From JAKLDO01 sp035354435 (GTDB lineage Bacteria > UBP6 > UBA1177): 18,478 nt of DNA. Both the position numbers and the translations under genes were made by a program. The DNA lies in assembly GCA_035354435.1 (NCBI GenBank), contig DAOQAY010000047.1, forward strand, positions 1 to 18,478. The letters run 5' to 3'. Shown here piece by piece: positions 1 to 6,987 of the stretch. Every line of letters starts with the position of its first letter. Position 1 is the stretch's first letter. The notes beneath the pieces were generated by a model that made no database searches, had not been told where the DNA came from, and worked only from the letters and a program-made list of their open reading frames with translations.

Positions 1-1
1 G

Positions 2-385
2 GAGAGAATTGTCCGGCTTGAGTTTGAACTGTTTGAAGAAGTCAGAAAAAATGTCCGAGCTGATGAGCCGGTTTTTCAAGTAGACGCTTCTGGTTTTACT
101 GGTTATTTTTCAGAAAGAATAATTATAAATGGGGATGGATTGGTGAATTCACATACTTATACTGAAAGGATTCTTTCAAATGAATTAAGTGGATATTTGG
201 AAGAGAATGATATTTGTTATATTATTGATAATTATAAAATTTCTGATAGACCCATTGTTGATATTGGGGGTCTTAAAGTGAAAAGAAATGAGTTGCTTTT
301 AATATATGGTAATCGACAGGATTGTTCGTATTCAATGACATGCTTTTCTTTGTATAAGTTAAGTCGTGAGAATTGTAAAAGATAA
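2..385 (+). CDS. C-terminal end of a probable membrane glycosyltransferase (5' end outside the window)
   Basis: The reading frame is open from base 2 to the TAA at 383-385, giving about 127 residues with no start needed inside the window, so this is the 3' part of a longer gene. The fragment has no membrane segment. It contains the stretch ERIIINGDGLVNS followed by a Tyr, a hydrophilic helix, and YLEENDICYIID. From memory, this layout (R-x-I-N-x-DGLVNS, then YL...I.YI) is typical of the periplasmic C-terminal domain of GT-C/GT39-like integral membrane glycosyltransferases; that is recognition by pattern, not a search. The gene ends 28 bp before galE on the same strand, which fits a sugar/polysaccharide operon. 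A TTG at 140 could be read as a start, but nothing supports it because the family-like residues begin upstream of it. Confidence 0.5.
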   Translation, partial: ERIVRLEFELFEEVRKNVRADEPVFQVDASGFTGYFSERIIINGDGLVNSHTYTERILSNELSGYLEENDICYIIDNYKISDRPIVDIGGLKVKRNELLLIYGNRQDCSYSMTCFSLYKLSRENCKR

Positions 386-413
386 ATTTAATAAAAATTT
401 TGGGAGAATCTAA

Positions 414-1397
414 ATGAAAATCCTTGTCACTGGCGGTGCGGGTTATATCGGGAGTCATGTCGTCAAGCTGCTTGGGGAAAATACTAAGCATGAGATTGTG
501 ATTGCGGACAATCTTTCGACGGGGAGTGCTGATGCAGTGCTTTACGGGCGGTTGGTTGAGATAGATCTGTCAGATTTCAAAGCTGTTGAAGATTTTTTTA
601 AAAATGAGAGATTTGATGCGGTAATTCATTTTGCGGCAAAGATTGTTGTGCCGGAATCTGTAGAAAATCCGGTGCTTTATTATATGAACAATACTGTGAA
701 CACGATTCATCTTGTTTCAATGTGTGTGAAATACGGGGTGGGGAAATTCATTTTTTCTTCGACTGCGGCGGTTTATGGCGAACCGGAAGTGGGCGTTGTA
801 ACTGAGAATTCGCCTACAGTTCCCATAAATCCTTATGGTATGAGCAAGCTGATGAGTGAAACTGTTATCAGGGATACGGCAAATGCCTATAAAGGTTTCA
901 GATTTGTGATTTTGAGATATTTCAATGTTGCGGGGGCTGATCCTGACGGCAGAATAGGGCAGTGCTTTCCAAATGCGACACATTTGATAAAAGTTGCATG
1001 TCAGACGGCGCTTAACGCCAGAGATTCTATGTCAATATTCGGTTCTGATTTCAATACTCCGGATGGAACAGGTGTGAGAGATTATATTCATGTTACAGAT
1101 CTTGCTTCTGCTCACATCGAAGCGCTTAACTATCTGGAAAAAGGCGGCAATTCTGACATTTTCAACTGTGGATACGGTCACGGTTCGTCAGTTCTCGAGG
1201 TAATTAAATCTGTGAAAAAAGTGAGCGGTCGTGATTTTAAAGTAGTATCGTCGGAACGAAGAAAAGGTGATCCGGCGCTGCTTATTGCTGACAATACAAA
1301 AATACTCAAAACTCTGAAGTGGATTCCTAAATATCAGGATATAGATTTTATCTGCAAAACGGCTTATGAGTGGGAAAAAAGACTACTCGTCAAATGA
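414..1397 (+). CDS. galE: UDP-glucose 4-epimerase
   Basis: A 327-aa member of the extended short-chain dehydrogenase family that interconverts UDP-glucose and UDP-galactose in the cytoplasm, using bound NAD, and so supplies galactose units for surface glycans. Visible signatures are the Rossmann NAD loop GGAGYIG at residues 7-13, the FSST patch with the catalytic Ser/Thr at about 116-117, and the YGMSK active site with Tyr141 and Lys145. GalE-type motifs RYFNVAGADPDG (168-179) and GTGVRDYIHVTDLA (218-231) follow, which favour GalE over other NDP-sugar epimerases. Length is normal (E. coli GalE is 338 aa). The start at 414 follows a GGGAG at about 400-404. It lies 28 bp after the preceding partial gene and is probably cotranscribed. 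Its last 15 bp overlap the tail of the opposite-strand lipoprotein gene. UDP-GlcNAc or UDP-glucuronate epimerase activity cannot be excluded. Confidence 0.92.
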   Translation: MKILVTGGAGYIGSHVVKLLGENTKHEIVIADNLSTGSADAVLYGRLVEIDLSDFKAVEDFFKNERFDAVIHFAAKIVVPESVENPVLYYMNNTVNTIHLVSMCVKYGVGKFIFSSTAAVYGEPEVGVVTENSPTVPINPYGMSKLMSETVIRDTANAYKGFRFVILRYFNVAGADPDGRIGQCFPNATHLIKVACQTALNARDSMSIFGSDFNTPDGTGVRDYIHVTDLASAHIEALNYLEKGGNSDIFNCGYGHGSSVLEVIKSVKKVSGRDFKVVSSERRKGDPALLIADNTKILKTLKWIPKYQDIDFICKTAYEWEKRLLVK

Positions 1398-3494
1398 GAT
1401 GACATTATTGAACCGACCAAACCAGTAAGCGATATAAAAATCAAGTCCGCTGCTTCTTTCGCCGCCACCACCACCAATATTTCCGTTCAGGATATTGTCT
1501 TTCCAGAAATAGTTGGTTCCCGATTTTTCAAACACCGGATAAGCCCTGATACTCTGTTTGCGGTTGCTGGTTGTCCAGTCGTTTTTCCAGAAAAGTTCAG
1601 GAAGAGGTGATACACAGTAATCAGGGTTTATTTCCCAATTGACAAAGAATTTCGCCCTTTCGAGAGGGATTTCACGCATTCTCCACAAGGCATCTTCAAC
1701 TGAATCAGTGTCAAACAAACTTCCGGAAGTCCCTGTCATTAGCTGGAAAAGTCCGGTTCTGTTATATTTAAGCATGTCTCCGGCTTTTGTCATAACACTT
1801 TTCATGAAATCTTCGTTATCGGTATTTCCAAGAAGTCTGTAGGTGATCAGATCGTTATAAATTCCCCAGACTGTCAAATGATTTCCTGACCAGTCGCTGA
1901 CCCCGTACTGATTTGTAAGGAGCAGATCTGAGTCATAATATTCCTTGATGACTGAGAACATGCCGTTACCTTCTGCGAGGTATTTCAATCTGTCGTCAAG
2001 GTATCCTGTTCCAAGCGGTGTCATAAGAACGGCAAGAATCAGATCGGAAGATGCCTGATTTGTTCTGGAATCTTTAAAAACAGGGTGATTTTCACGCATC
2101 CTTTTGAGGGCTTCAGCCATTGCAATTATTGTGGTCTTGTGTTCAGGCTTGTCTTTAAGTACCTGATATGCCCATAAAAAGGCGATTTTAGGGCCTTTTG
2201 ACATGTCGTTGTTGCCGTTTTCCTTATATTCAATCTGATTGTAAGGAATTCCGTTGCAGGTTTTTGTTCCAGTTCCGGCGTGGAATTCGGGATCTCCGTC
2301 ATCAATTCTGACACGCAAAGTTCTTGCAAAGTCAGCCGCCGGGTCTGGTGTGATATCAAGGCAAGTGATTATTCCGTTAAGTGATTTCAGCATCTTATCT
2401 AAAGTGGCGGAATCGTTTGTTATCATATATTTCATTGAAAGTGCTGCAACATAGACTCCGGTCCAAAGCAGAGAATCTCCATCCTGCTCATATACTTCGC
2501 CTTTTTTATGTGAGATCATACCGAGTTCATTGATCATTATGTCAGCAATATCGGTATCAAAAAAAAGTTCTTTATCAGACATCTTACTGCTGTATGCGTT
2601 ATTTCTCATCCATGCCTCGGCAAGCGAAATAGTGTCGGGGATTTTCTGGATGACACGGATAACATCCTTATTCTGCTGATAAAAATCGTAGTCAGTCTTG
2701 TCTACTACCATGAGATGTACAAACTTTTTGAACTCTTCCTTGTCGCTGTATTTTGCTACATCAGGAAGCTCAAGGAACGAAGCAAATGTCTGTTCTAAAG
2801 TTGCTTTTGTAGTTTCACTTGGCTCAGGACCGTTAGGAATTTCAGTCCTCTCATTTTTCCATATCGGTGTTCCGTCGGTGTAATCAATCCAAGTCCAGAC
2901 ATCATTAAATTCGTAGTCACCGTCTTTATTGGATCCTTCCATTTTTCCTGAATATTTGTTGCAACCGTTAAAAGAAAGTTTTCCGGTGAACTCTATTGGT
3001 GCGGTATCAATTCCATCACGGGTTAAATCACCGGCTTTCTCAATAAATCCAATAGGTTTAAGTGAAAATGACACATCAAGGTCACTATTGCCGCTCCAAG
3101 ATCCTTCAAAGACAAGTGCCGCAGTCTTTTCTTCAAATTTCAGGTTACTGTATGTAATTAACCGGATAAATTTTCCGGCAGAGATCTGGACCGTACCTGT
3201 ATAATTCCCGAAACTATCTGATCCTGTAACGGCATAGATTCCTTCACCTTTTTCGCAAATGAAAACCGCATTGTCTTCGTCTGTGTCCGCATCGGCATCA
3301 ATTTCCATGTCTGCTTCTGTTTCAAGATCAGCTTCGTTATCTGTTTCAATAATATCATTGTCAAGGTCATCAGCTTCCGCCTGTTCAACAACATCAATAT
3401 CAATGCTTTCATCAATTTGAACAGCATCATCAACAGTGCATGAAAAAAAGAACAGAAAAGGAATAACAGCTGAAATAACTTTGAATTTTGTCAT
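1383..3494 (-). CDS. Large lipoprotein: acidic linker plus unrecognised beta and helical domains
   Basis: A 703-aa protein with a lipoprotein signal peptide: hydrophobic core IPFLFFFSC with the lipid-carrying Cys at residue 19. Residues 20-76 are a low-complexity Asp/Glu-rich linker with no positive charge, presumably a tether off the membrane. Residues 77-210 look beta-rich (alternating hydrophobic strands, Gly and Ser turns). From about 230 on, the protein is mainly helical with aromatic motifs such as DGDSLLWTG (338-346), DWSGNH (534-539), a GGGGG loop (674-678) and YWFGRF (690-695). I do not recognise the family. The spaced Trp/Gly/Asp motifs between helices resemble (alpha/alpha) barrel carbohydrate-active enzymes, which is inference only. 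The ATG at 3494 follows AGGGG. The stop codon lies inside galE, with a 15-bp convergent overlap. It diverges from the small acidic lipoprotein, which carries the same kind of linker. Confidence 0.75.
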   Translation of the reverse strand: MTKFKVISAVIPFLFFFSCTVDDAVQIDESIDIDVVEQAEADDLDNDIIETDNEADLETEADMEIDADADTDEDNAVFICEKGEGIYAVTGSDSFGNYTGTVQISAGKFIRLITYSNLKFEEKTAALVFEGSWSGNSDLDVSFSLKPIGFIEKAGDLTRDGIDTAPIEFTGKLSFNGCNKYSGKMEGSNKDGDYEFNDVWTWIDYTDGTPIWKNERTEIPNGPEPSETTKATLEQTFASFLELPDVAKYSDKEEFKKFVHLMVVDKTDYDFYQQNKDVIRVIQKIPDTISLAEAWMRNNAYSSKMSDKELFFDTDIADIMINELGMISHKKGEVYEQDGDSLLWTGVYVAALSMKYMITNDSATLDKMLKSLNGIITCLDITPDPAADFARTLRVRIDDGDPEFHAGTGTKTCNGIPYNQIEYKENGNNDMSKGPKIAFLWAYQVLKDKPEHKTTIIAMAEALKRMRENHPVFKDSRTNQASSDLILAVLMTPLGTGYLDDRLKYLAEGNGMFSVIKEYYDSDLLLTNQYGVSDWSGNHLTVWGIYNDLITYRLLGNTDNEDFMKSVMTKAGDMLKYNRTGLFQLMTGTSGSLFDTDSVEDALWRMREIPLERAKFFVNWEINPDYCVSPLPELFWKNDWTTSNRKQSIRAYPVFEKSGTNYFWKDNILNGNIGGGGGERSSGLDFYIAYWFGRFNNVISFDE

Positions 3495-3584
3495 ACTGCC
3501 CCTAAAAATAAAATATACACGAAAGCATTTTACATAGATTTATAAAAAAACCAAAAACAATTAAGACTACGCACTCCGAAATAT

Positions 3585-3612
3585 TTGCAAAAAAAGTTAT
3601 AAATGTTAGAAT
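3585..3612 (+). promoter_or_regulatory. Candidate sigma-70-type promoter for the small acidic lipoprotein
   Basis: TTGCAA (3585-3590) and TAGAAT (3607-3612) are separated by 16 bp and lie about 47 bp upstream of the ATG at 3659. The match to consensus is moderate and the region is very AT-rich, so chance agreement is possible. A degenerate copy of the hcp/ferredoxin promoter block lies just upstream at 3556-3580. Confidence 0.35.
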
Positions 3613-3658
3613 TAAACAGGTATTTAAGATTTGAAGGTCTTTTTATGGAGAGTCTATC

Positions 3659-3997
3659 ATGAAAAACTTAATAATTTTCAGTTTAACCTTTTTGATGTTT
3701 TTTATTGTTTCATGTAACACACTCTCAATTAATGGAGATGATGAGGATATCGCAGTTGCAGCTGATGAGTCTCAAATTTCCGATATTGATCAGAATCAGG
3801 TGGTTGATGAAGTTGCAGATGCTGATACAGCAGTTGAAGCTCAGGATGAAATCGTTGTTAATGATGAAATTATTGTTCAAGATGAAATCCAAGTTCAGGA
3901 CGAGAATGAAGTTGAAGATGATGCTGAAGATGAAGAGGATGAGGAAGGGGAAGACATGTTCAGTTTATTCTTGAAACTTCTTGCCGCACAGAAGTAA
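3659..3997 (+). CDS. Small lipoprotein consisting almost only of an acidic linker
   Basis: A 112-aa protein with a clear lipoprotein signal peptide (two Lys/Asn residues, hydrophobic stretch, VSC with lipidated Cys19). The mature part has about 94 residues, of which roughly 34 are Asp or Glu and only two are Lys. The middle repeats a short unit of the type (V/I)(N/Q)DEI about four times (residues ~62-80). The last 13 residues switch abruptly to a hydrophobic, potentially amphipathic helix (MFSLFLKLLAAQK). No globular domain can be seen. A GGAGAG at 3646-3651 precedes the ATG. It is divergent from the large lipoprotein and shares its linker style, so both probably belong to a lineage-specific surface-lipoprotein group. 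Function is unknown; it may be a bare tether, a charged surface layer, or the remnant of a lipoprotein that lost its domain. Confidence 0.75.
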   Translation: MKNLIIFSLTFLMFFIVSCNTLSINGDDEDIAVAADESQISDIDQNQVVDEVADADTAVEAQDEIVVNDEIIVQDEIQVQDENEVEDDAEDEEDEEGEDMFSLFLKLLAAQK

Positions 3998-4007
3998 AAA
4001 AACCGAT

Positions 4008-5150
4008 TCATTCTGAGTTTCTGATCACATTAAATATATTCTCTGCAATTACTCTATTTGCTGTGTGATTGACATGAACGCTATCAAAAAAATATTCATC
4101 ACCCTCTGCGTGTCCGTCAAAAATTCCGGTTAGATCGAAGCTGTTTGTCGATTCCGCAAATTCAGCAGTTGCCTTTCGAAGGTACGGCTGTCCTTTTTTG
4201 AAAGATTCCTCGACCCCTCCCGGCATAATATATTTATTTTTTTTAATGGTTTTTTCGTATTTAGTGTATTTGTCATCAGAATAAAAATTTGGTTGAAGAA
4301 AATGAAAGAACCGTGCCCCCTTTTCTGTCGAATATTTATGTGCTTCGATGATGTTTCTGGTAAATTCCTGTTGTGCAAGTTCTGCCATCTGCTGAGTAAA
4401 AACTTCATCTCCCAGATGTTCCGGAAGGCCGTAATCAACAGGATTGAGAAACAGTCTTGCGAAACAGGATATCTCTGCCAGTTTGTTCATCATTTTCAGA
4501 AGCCATGAAAGAGTGTCCAGATTTCTTTGCGCAACTTTAACCATTGATGATTGAGGATTTGCATAAAAAATATTGAGAAAGATCTCATTAACGCCGTCAT
4601 AAAAAATCACAATATCGCCCGGTCTGAACTCGGTTACAGTTTTGAGCATTCTAAGTTGCTGGGTTGTTGTAAAAGAAGTTATCCCGAAATTCTGAACAAT
4701 ATATTTTTCGGGATGGAACTTATTAAAAAGGAGCTGAAGCTGACTTGCTACAGTATATTCATCAGGAACCTCTGAATTATAAACTGTGGAACCTCCAAAA
4801 AGAAAAACAGTGTTTTCGTGTTTTTCCGGATTGAAAGCAGTAACTCTTCTGCCGTTTCTGATATGAAAAAATTTTCCGTTAAAATCATGCGGGGTAATAT
4901 CTCCTGTTTTTGGAGAAATATCCCAGCCACCGGGTTGTAAAAATGATTCTTTGACAAAATCTTCTGAAAAATATTTAGCGTTATGATATGGTTCCGGCTG
5001 TTTCATTCTGAATTCAAAAGCAGTTGTGGGAATTGAGATATATTTAACATAAAGCCATGAAAAAAGTTCGAGAATTGAACATATGATAATCACTGTCAGA
5101 ATTGGAACGGCAAACATAAATACAGCTTCCCTGTAACTCTTTTTTTGCAT
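4008..5150 (-). CDS. Membrane-anchored SGNH/GDSL-type hydrolase-like protein
   Basis: A 380-aa protein with one N-terminal membrane segment (residues ~11-37) and an outward-facing domain. The SGNH blocks can be followed: FGGST with the presumed nucleophile Ser121 (block I), NFGITS with Gly156 (II), YDGVNE with Asn188 (III) and DSVH with Asp356/His359 (V). All four catalytic-type residues are therefore present, as in esterases and acyl- or acetyl-transfer enzymes acting on exported polysaccharides or peptidoglycan; the exact substrate cannot be told. A long insertion (about 200-330) lies between blocks III and V. The ATG at 5150 follows a GGGG run. Only 10 bp separate its stop from the convergent small lipoprotein gene. 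The gene upstream on the same strand is pdxT, but a hairpin-rich element lies between them, so it is probably a separate transcription unit. Confidence 0.72.
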   Translation of the reverse strand: MQKKSYREAVFMFAVPILTVIIICSILELFSWLYVKYISIPTTAFEFRMKQPEPYHNAKYFSEDFVKESFLQPGGWDISPKTGDITPHDFNGKFFHIRNGRRVTAFNPEKHENTVFLFGGSTVYNSEVPDEYTVASQLQLLFNKFHPEKYIVQNFGITSFTTTQQLRMLKTVTEFRPGDIVIFYDGVNEIFLNIFYANPQSSMVKVAQRNLDTLSWLLKMMNKLAEISCFARLFLNPVDYGLPEHLGDEVFTQQMAELAQQEFTRNIIEAHKYSTEKGARFFHFLQPNFYSDDKYTKYEKTIKKNKYIMPGGVEESFKKGQPYLRKATAEFAESTNSFDLTGIFDGHAEGDEYFFDSVHVNHTANRVIAENIFNVIRNSE

Positions 5151-5230
5151 TTTTCCCCTGTATTTACAAACACATTCTGTTAATGGTTAAACGAAGAAAG
5201 AAACAAGAAAGTTGTTTTAAATTTTTCAAT

Positions 5231-5337
5231 ATCCCGGGCCTATAACCCGGGCTTAGCAATCACCGTCCTTCAGACGGATAATGTAAGTGCGGGCTGAAAG
5301 TCCGCGATAACTCAGCCCGTGCCCAGCGGGCCGGGAT
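5231..5337. repeat. GC-rich intergenic element with four hairpins and terminal inverted repeats (REP/MITE-like)
   Basis: A 107-bp GC-rich block stands out from its AT-rich surroundings. Its ends are inverted: ATCCCGG at 5231-5237 and CCGGGAT at 5331-5337. Inside are four possible stem-loops: CCCGGG 5233-5238 with 5246-5251; CCGTC 5263-5267 with GACGG 5273-5277 around CTTCA; GCGGGCT 5289-5295 with AGTCCGC 5299-5305 (one G-U pair, GAA loop); GCCCG 5315-5319 with CGGGC 5327-5331 (7-nt loop). There is no reading frame of note and no clear target-site duplication. It lies between pdxT and the SGNH gene, both on the - strand, and may act as an attenuator or terminator at the RNA level. The design resembles dispersed palindromic elements mobilised in trans (REP or MITE type). 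Only one copy is in the window, so its dispersed nature is inferred. Confidence 0.65.
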
Positions 5338-5354
5338 CGTATTTTAATTTTGGA

Positions 5355-5978
5355 CTATTTTTTCATCCAGCGGTTTCTATCCCATTGGATTGAATTCGTT
5401 TCGGTAACTTGCAGTCCGGATTTTTTGATGAAATATTTGTGGATTTCTCTATTCGGTGAAAGTTCGGGGTGAAAACTTGTTGCGAGTACTGATGAGTTTT
5501 CTGCGGCGACAATTACTCCTTTTGTTTCAAGAAGAATGTTTGTCGTTCCCCAAACTTTTTTAATTCCCGGAGCTCTGATGAAAACCAATTTTATGGAATT
5601 GTCTGATATTATTGGAATGGCTTTATATTCAGTAAAACTGGACAGTTGAGAGCCAAAAATATTTCTTTCTATCTCAATGTCGATTATTGCCAGACACGGC
5701 TCTTCGCCCACAATTTTTGATGCACAAAGTATTGCTCCGGCACAAGTTCCCCAGACTTTCATTCCATTTTTCACTTTATTCTGGATTTCTTTATCAAGTC
5801 CTGTCAAAGCAAGCAGTTTCCTGAGCGTACTGCTTTCTCCGCCTGGAAGGATAAGCCCCGCAACATTTTCAAGGTGCTCCGGCTTTTTTACAAATACCGG
5901 CTCCTGACCGCAATCTCTTATGTGGGCGGCATGTTCGGCAACTCCGCCCTGAAGGTCCAATATGCCGATCTTACTCAT
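5355..5978 (-). CDS. pdxT: Pyridoxal 5'-phosphate synthase glutaminase subunit PdxT
   Basis: A 207-aa class I glutamine amidotransferase that releases ammonia from glutamine and passes it to PdxS in the ribose-5-phosphate-dependent route to PLP. The catalytic triad is visible: Cys79 in WGTCAGA, and His170 and Glu172 in SFHPEL. The PGGESS oxyanion loop is at 45-50, and LDLQGG at the N-terminus is typical. Length is slightly above the usual ~190 aa because of a short C-terminal tail. The start at 5978 shares one base with the stop of pdxS (TAATG), so the two are translationally coupled and should be made in similar amounts, as expected for the PdxS/PdxT complex. Confidence 0.95.
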   Translation of the reverse strand: MSKIGILDLQGGVAEHAAHIRDCGQEPVFVKKPEHLENVAGLILPGGESSTLRKLLALTGLDKEIQNKVKNGMKVWGTCAGAILCASKIVGEEPCLAIIDIEIERNIFGSQLSSFTEYKAIPIISDNSIKLVFIRAPGIKKVWGTTNILLETKGVIVAAENSSVLATSFHPELSPNREIHKYFIKKSGLQVTETNSIQWDRNRWMKK

Positions 5979-6856
5979 TAAATTCCTCTTTTTGCGTACT
6001 TATCTTCTTCTTTAATGCTTCCGCAGTTTATTCCGACCATCGGTTCGCCAAGGTTTTTGGATACTTCGGCTATAATTTTCGGATCGTTGAAATTAGCTGT
6101 CGCCATAACTATAGCTTTTGCTCTTATTGCAGGATTTCCTGATTTGAAAATGCCTGAACCGACAAAAACACCGTCACAGCCAAGCTGCATCATAAGTGCC
6201 GCATCGGCAGGAGTTGCAATTCCGCCAGCCGCAAAGTTTACAACTGGAAGTCTTTTGAGTTCTCTTATTTTGAAAGCAAGTTCATAGGATATTCCATGGT
6301 TTTTGCAGAATGTTCCGACTTCTTCATCATTGAGGGAACAGAGCTCCGCGATCTCTTTATTCATTGTTCTCATGTGTCTTACTGCTTCAACGACATCACC
6401 GGTTCCTGCTTCGCCTTTCGTTCTTATCATTGCGGCACCTTCAGATATTCTTCTGCATGCTTCACCGAGATTTCTCGCTCCGCAGACAAAAGGAATTTTG
6501 AAATTGTGTTTATTGATGTGATTATCCTCGTCAGCCATTGTAAGAACTTCACTTTCGTCAATATAATCGATCTCAAGTGCTTCAAGGATCTGTGCTTCAA
6601 CAAAGTGTCCTATCCTTGCTTTTGCCATGACTGGAATTGTGACAGCTTTCTGAATTTCCTGAATAAGTGCCGGATCGCTCATTCTTGCGACACCACCGTC
6701 CTTCCTGATATCTGCAGGGACTCTTTCAAGTGCCATAACTGCAACTGCTCCTGCTTCTTGTGCAATTTTTGCCTGCTCAGCATTGACAACATCCATAATT
6801 ACGCCGCCTTTAAGCATCTGGGCAAGATTTGCATTGATCTCATACCTGTCGTTCAT
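5978..6856 (-). CDS. pdxS: Pyridoxal 5'-phosphate synthase subunit PdxS
   Basis: A 292-aa (beta/alpha)8 synthase that makes PLP from ribose 5-phosphate, glyceraldehyde 3-phosphate and ammonia delivered by PdxT. Visible active-site parts are Asp22 in MDVVN, Lys79 in VMAKARIGH (equivalent to the imine-forming Lys81 of B. subtilis) and Lys147 in MIRTKGEAGTG. The phosphate-binding loops GGIATP and FVGSGIF are also present. Length and conservation are normal for this highly conserved family. The start at 6856 has a GGGAG 8 nt upstream. It is the first gene of the pdxST operon and diverges from a MocR/PdxR-type regulator, the arrangement found in several bacteria where PdxR controls pdxST. Confidence 0.97.
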   Translation of the reverse strand: MNDRYEINANLAQMLKGGVIMDVVNAEQAKIAQEAGAVAVMALERVPADIRKDGGVARMSDPALIQEIQKAVTIPVMAKARIGHFVEAQILEALEIDYIDESEVLTMADEDNHINKHNFKIPFVCGARNLGEACRRISEGAAMIRTKGEAGTGDVVEAVRHMRTMNKEIAELCSLNDEEVGTFCKNHGISYELAFKIRELKRLPVVNFAAGGIATPADAALMMQLGCDGVFVGSGIFKSGNPAIRAKAIVMATANFNDPKIIAEVSKNLGEPMVGINCGSIKEEDKYAKRGI

Positions 6857-6898
6857 TTTTTTCTCCCGAAAAGTTGTAATAAAAATAAAAAAGTGTTA

Positions 6899-6947
6899 TA
6901 TGACAATTGTTAATGACCTTAAAATTAAGGCTATTGTAGTATGACAA
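6899..6947. promoter_or_regulatory. Candidate PdxR operator: two direct repeats centred on a palindrome
   Basis: The octamer TATGACAA occurs at 6899-6906 and again at 6940-6947, in the same orientation and 41 bp apart (about four helical turns). Midway between them is the inverted repeat CCTTAA-AA-TTAAGG at 6917-6930, with its centre at 6923.5; the centre of the two octamers is 6923. MocR-type regulators are known to bind paired direct repeats, so this array between pdxS and the regulator gene is a natural target. Assignment to this regulator is inference. Confidence 0.55.
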
Positions 6948-6961
6948 AAGATGATAGTCAA
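6933..6961 (-). promoter_or_regulatory. pdxST promoter
   Basis: Read on the - strand, TTGACT (6956-6961) and TACAAT (6933-6938) are separated by exactly 17 bp, a near-consensus sigma-70-type promoter. The predicted RNA start near 6926 leaves a leader of about 70 nt before pdxS. The spacer contains the right-hand TATGACAA repeat (6940-6947), so a regulator bound there would contact RNA polymerase directly. Confidence 0.65.
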
Positions 6962-6969
6962 CTCATTTT

Positions 6970-6987
6970 GGAGAAAAAATGTAAATG
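6970..6987 (+). promoter_or_regulatory. Start-stop pair (ATG TAA) under the Shine-Dalgarno of the MocR gene
   Basis: A GGAG at 6970-6973 sits 5 nt before an ATG at 6979-6981 that is followed at once by TAA (6982-6984). The next in-frame ATG, at 6985, directly abuts this stop and opens the regulator gene. The ribosome site is thus best placed for a one-codon ORF rather than for the gene (spacing 11 nt). This may reduce or condition expression of the regulator, or may be the trace of a nonsense change in codon 2. Confidence 0.5.

Noticed and set aside
3705..3974. Alternative frame within the small lipoprotein gene encoding a Met/Leu/Lys-rich protein
   Set aside because: It arises from the GAT/GAA-rich repeat read one base off; the main frame has a ribosome site and a lipoprotein signal peptide.
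6296..6913. 205-codon open frame on the + strand opposite pdxS
   Set aside because: It is antisense to the highly conserved pdxS, with cysteine/phenylalanine-rich composition typical of a shadow frame and no ribosome site.
6857..6930. Riboswitch in the pdxST leader
   Set aside because: The leader is only about 70 nt and its single inverted repeat is better explained as an operator; no known PLP riboswitch class fits.
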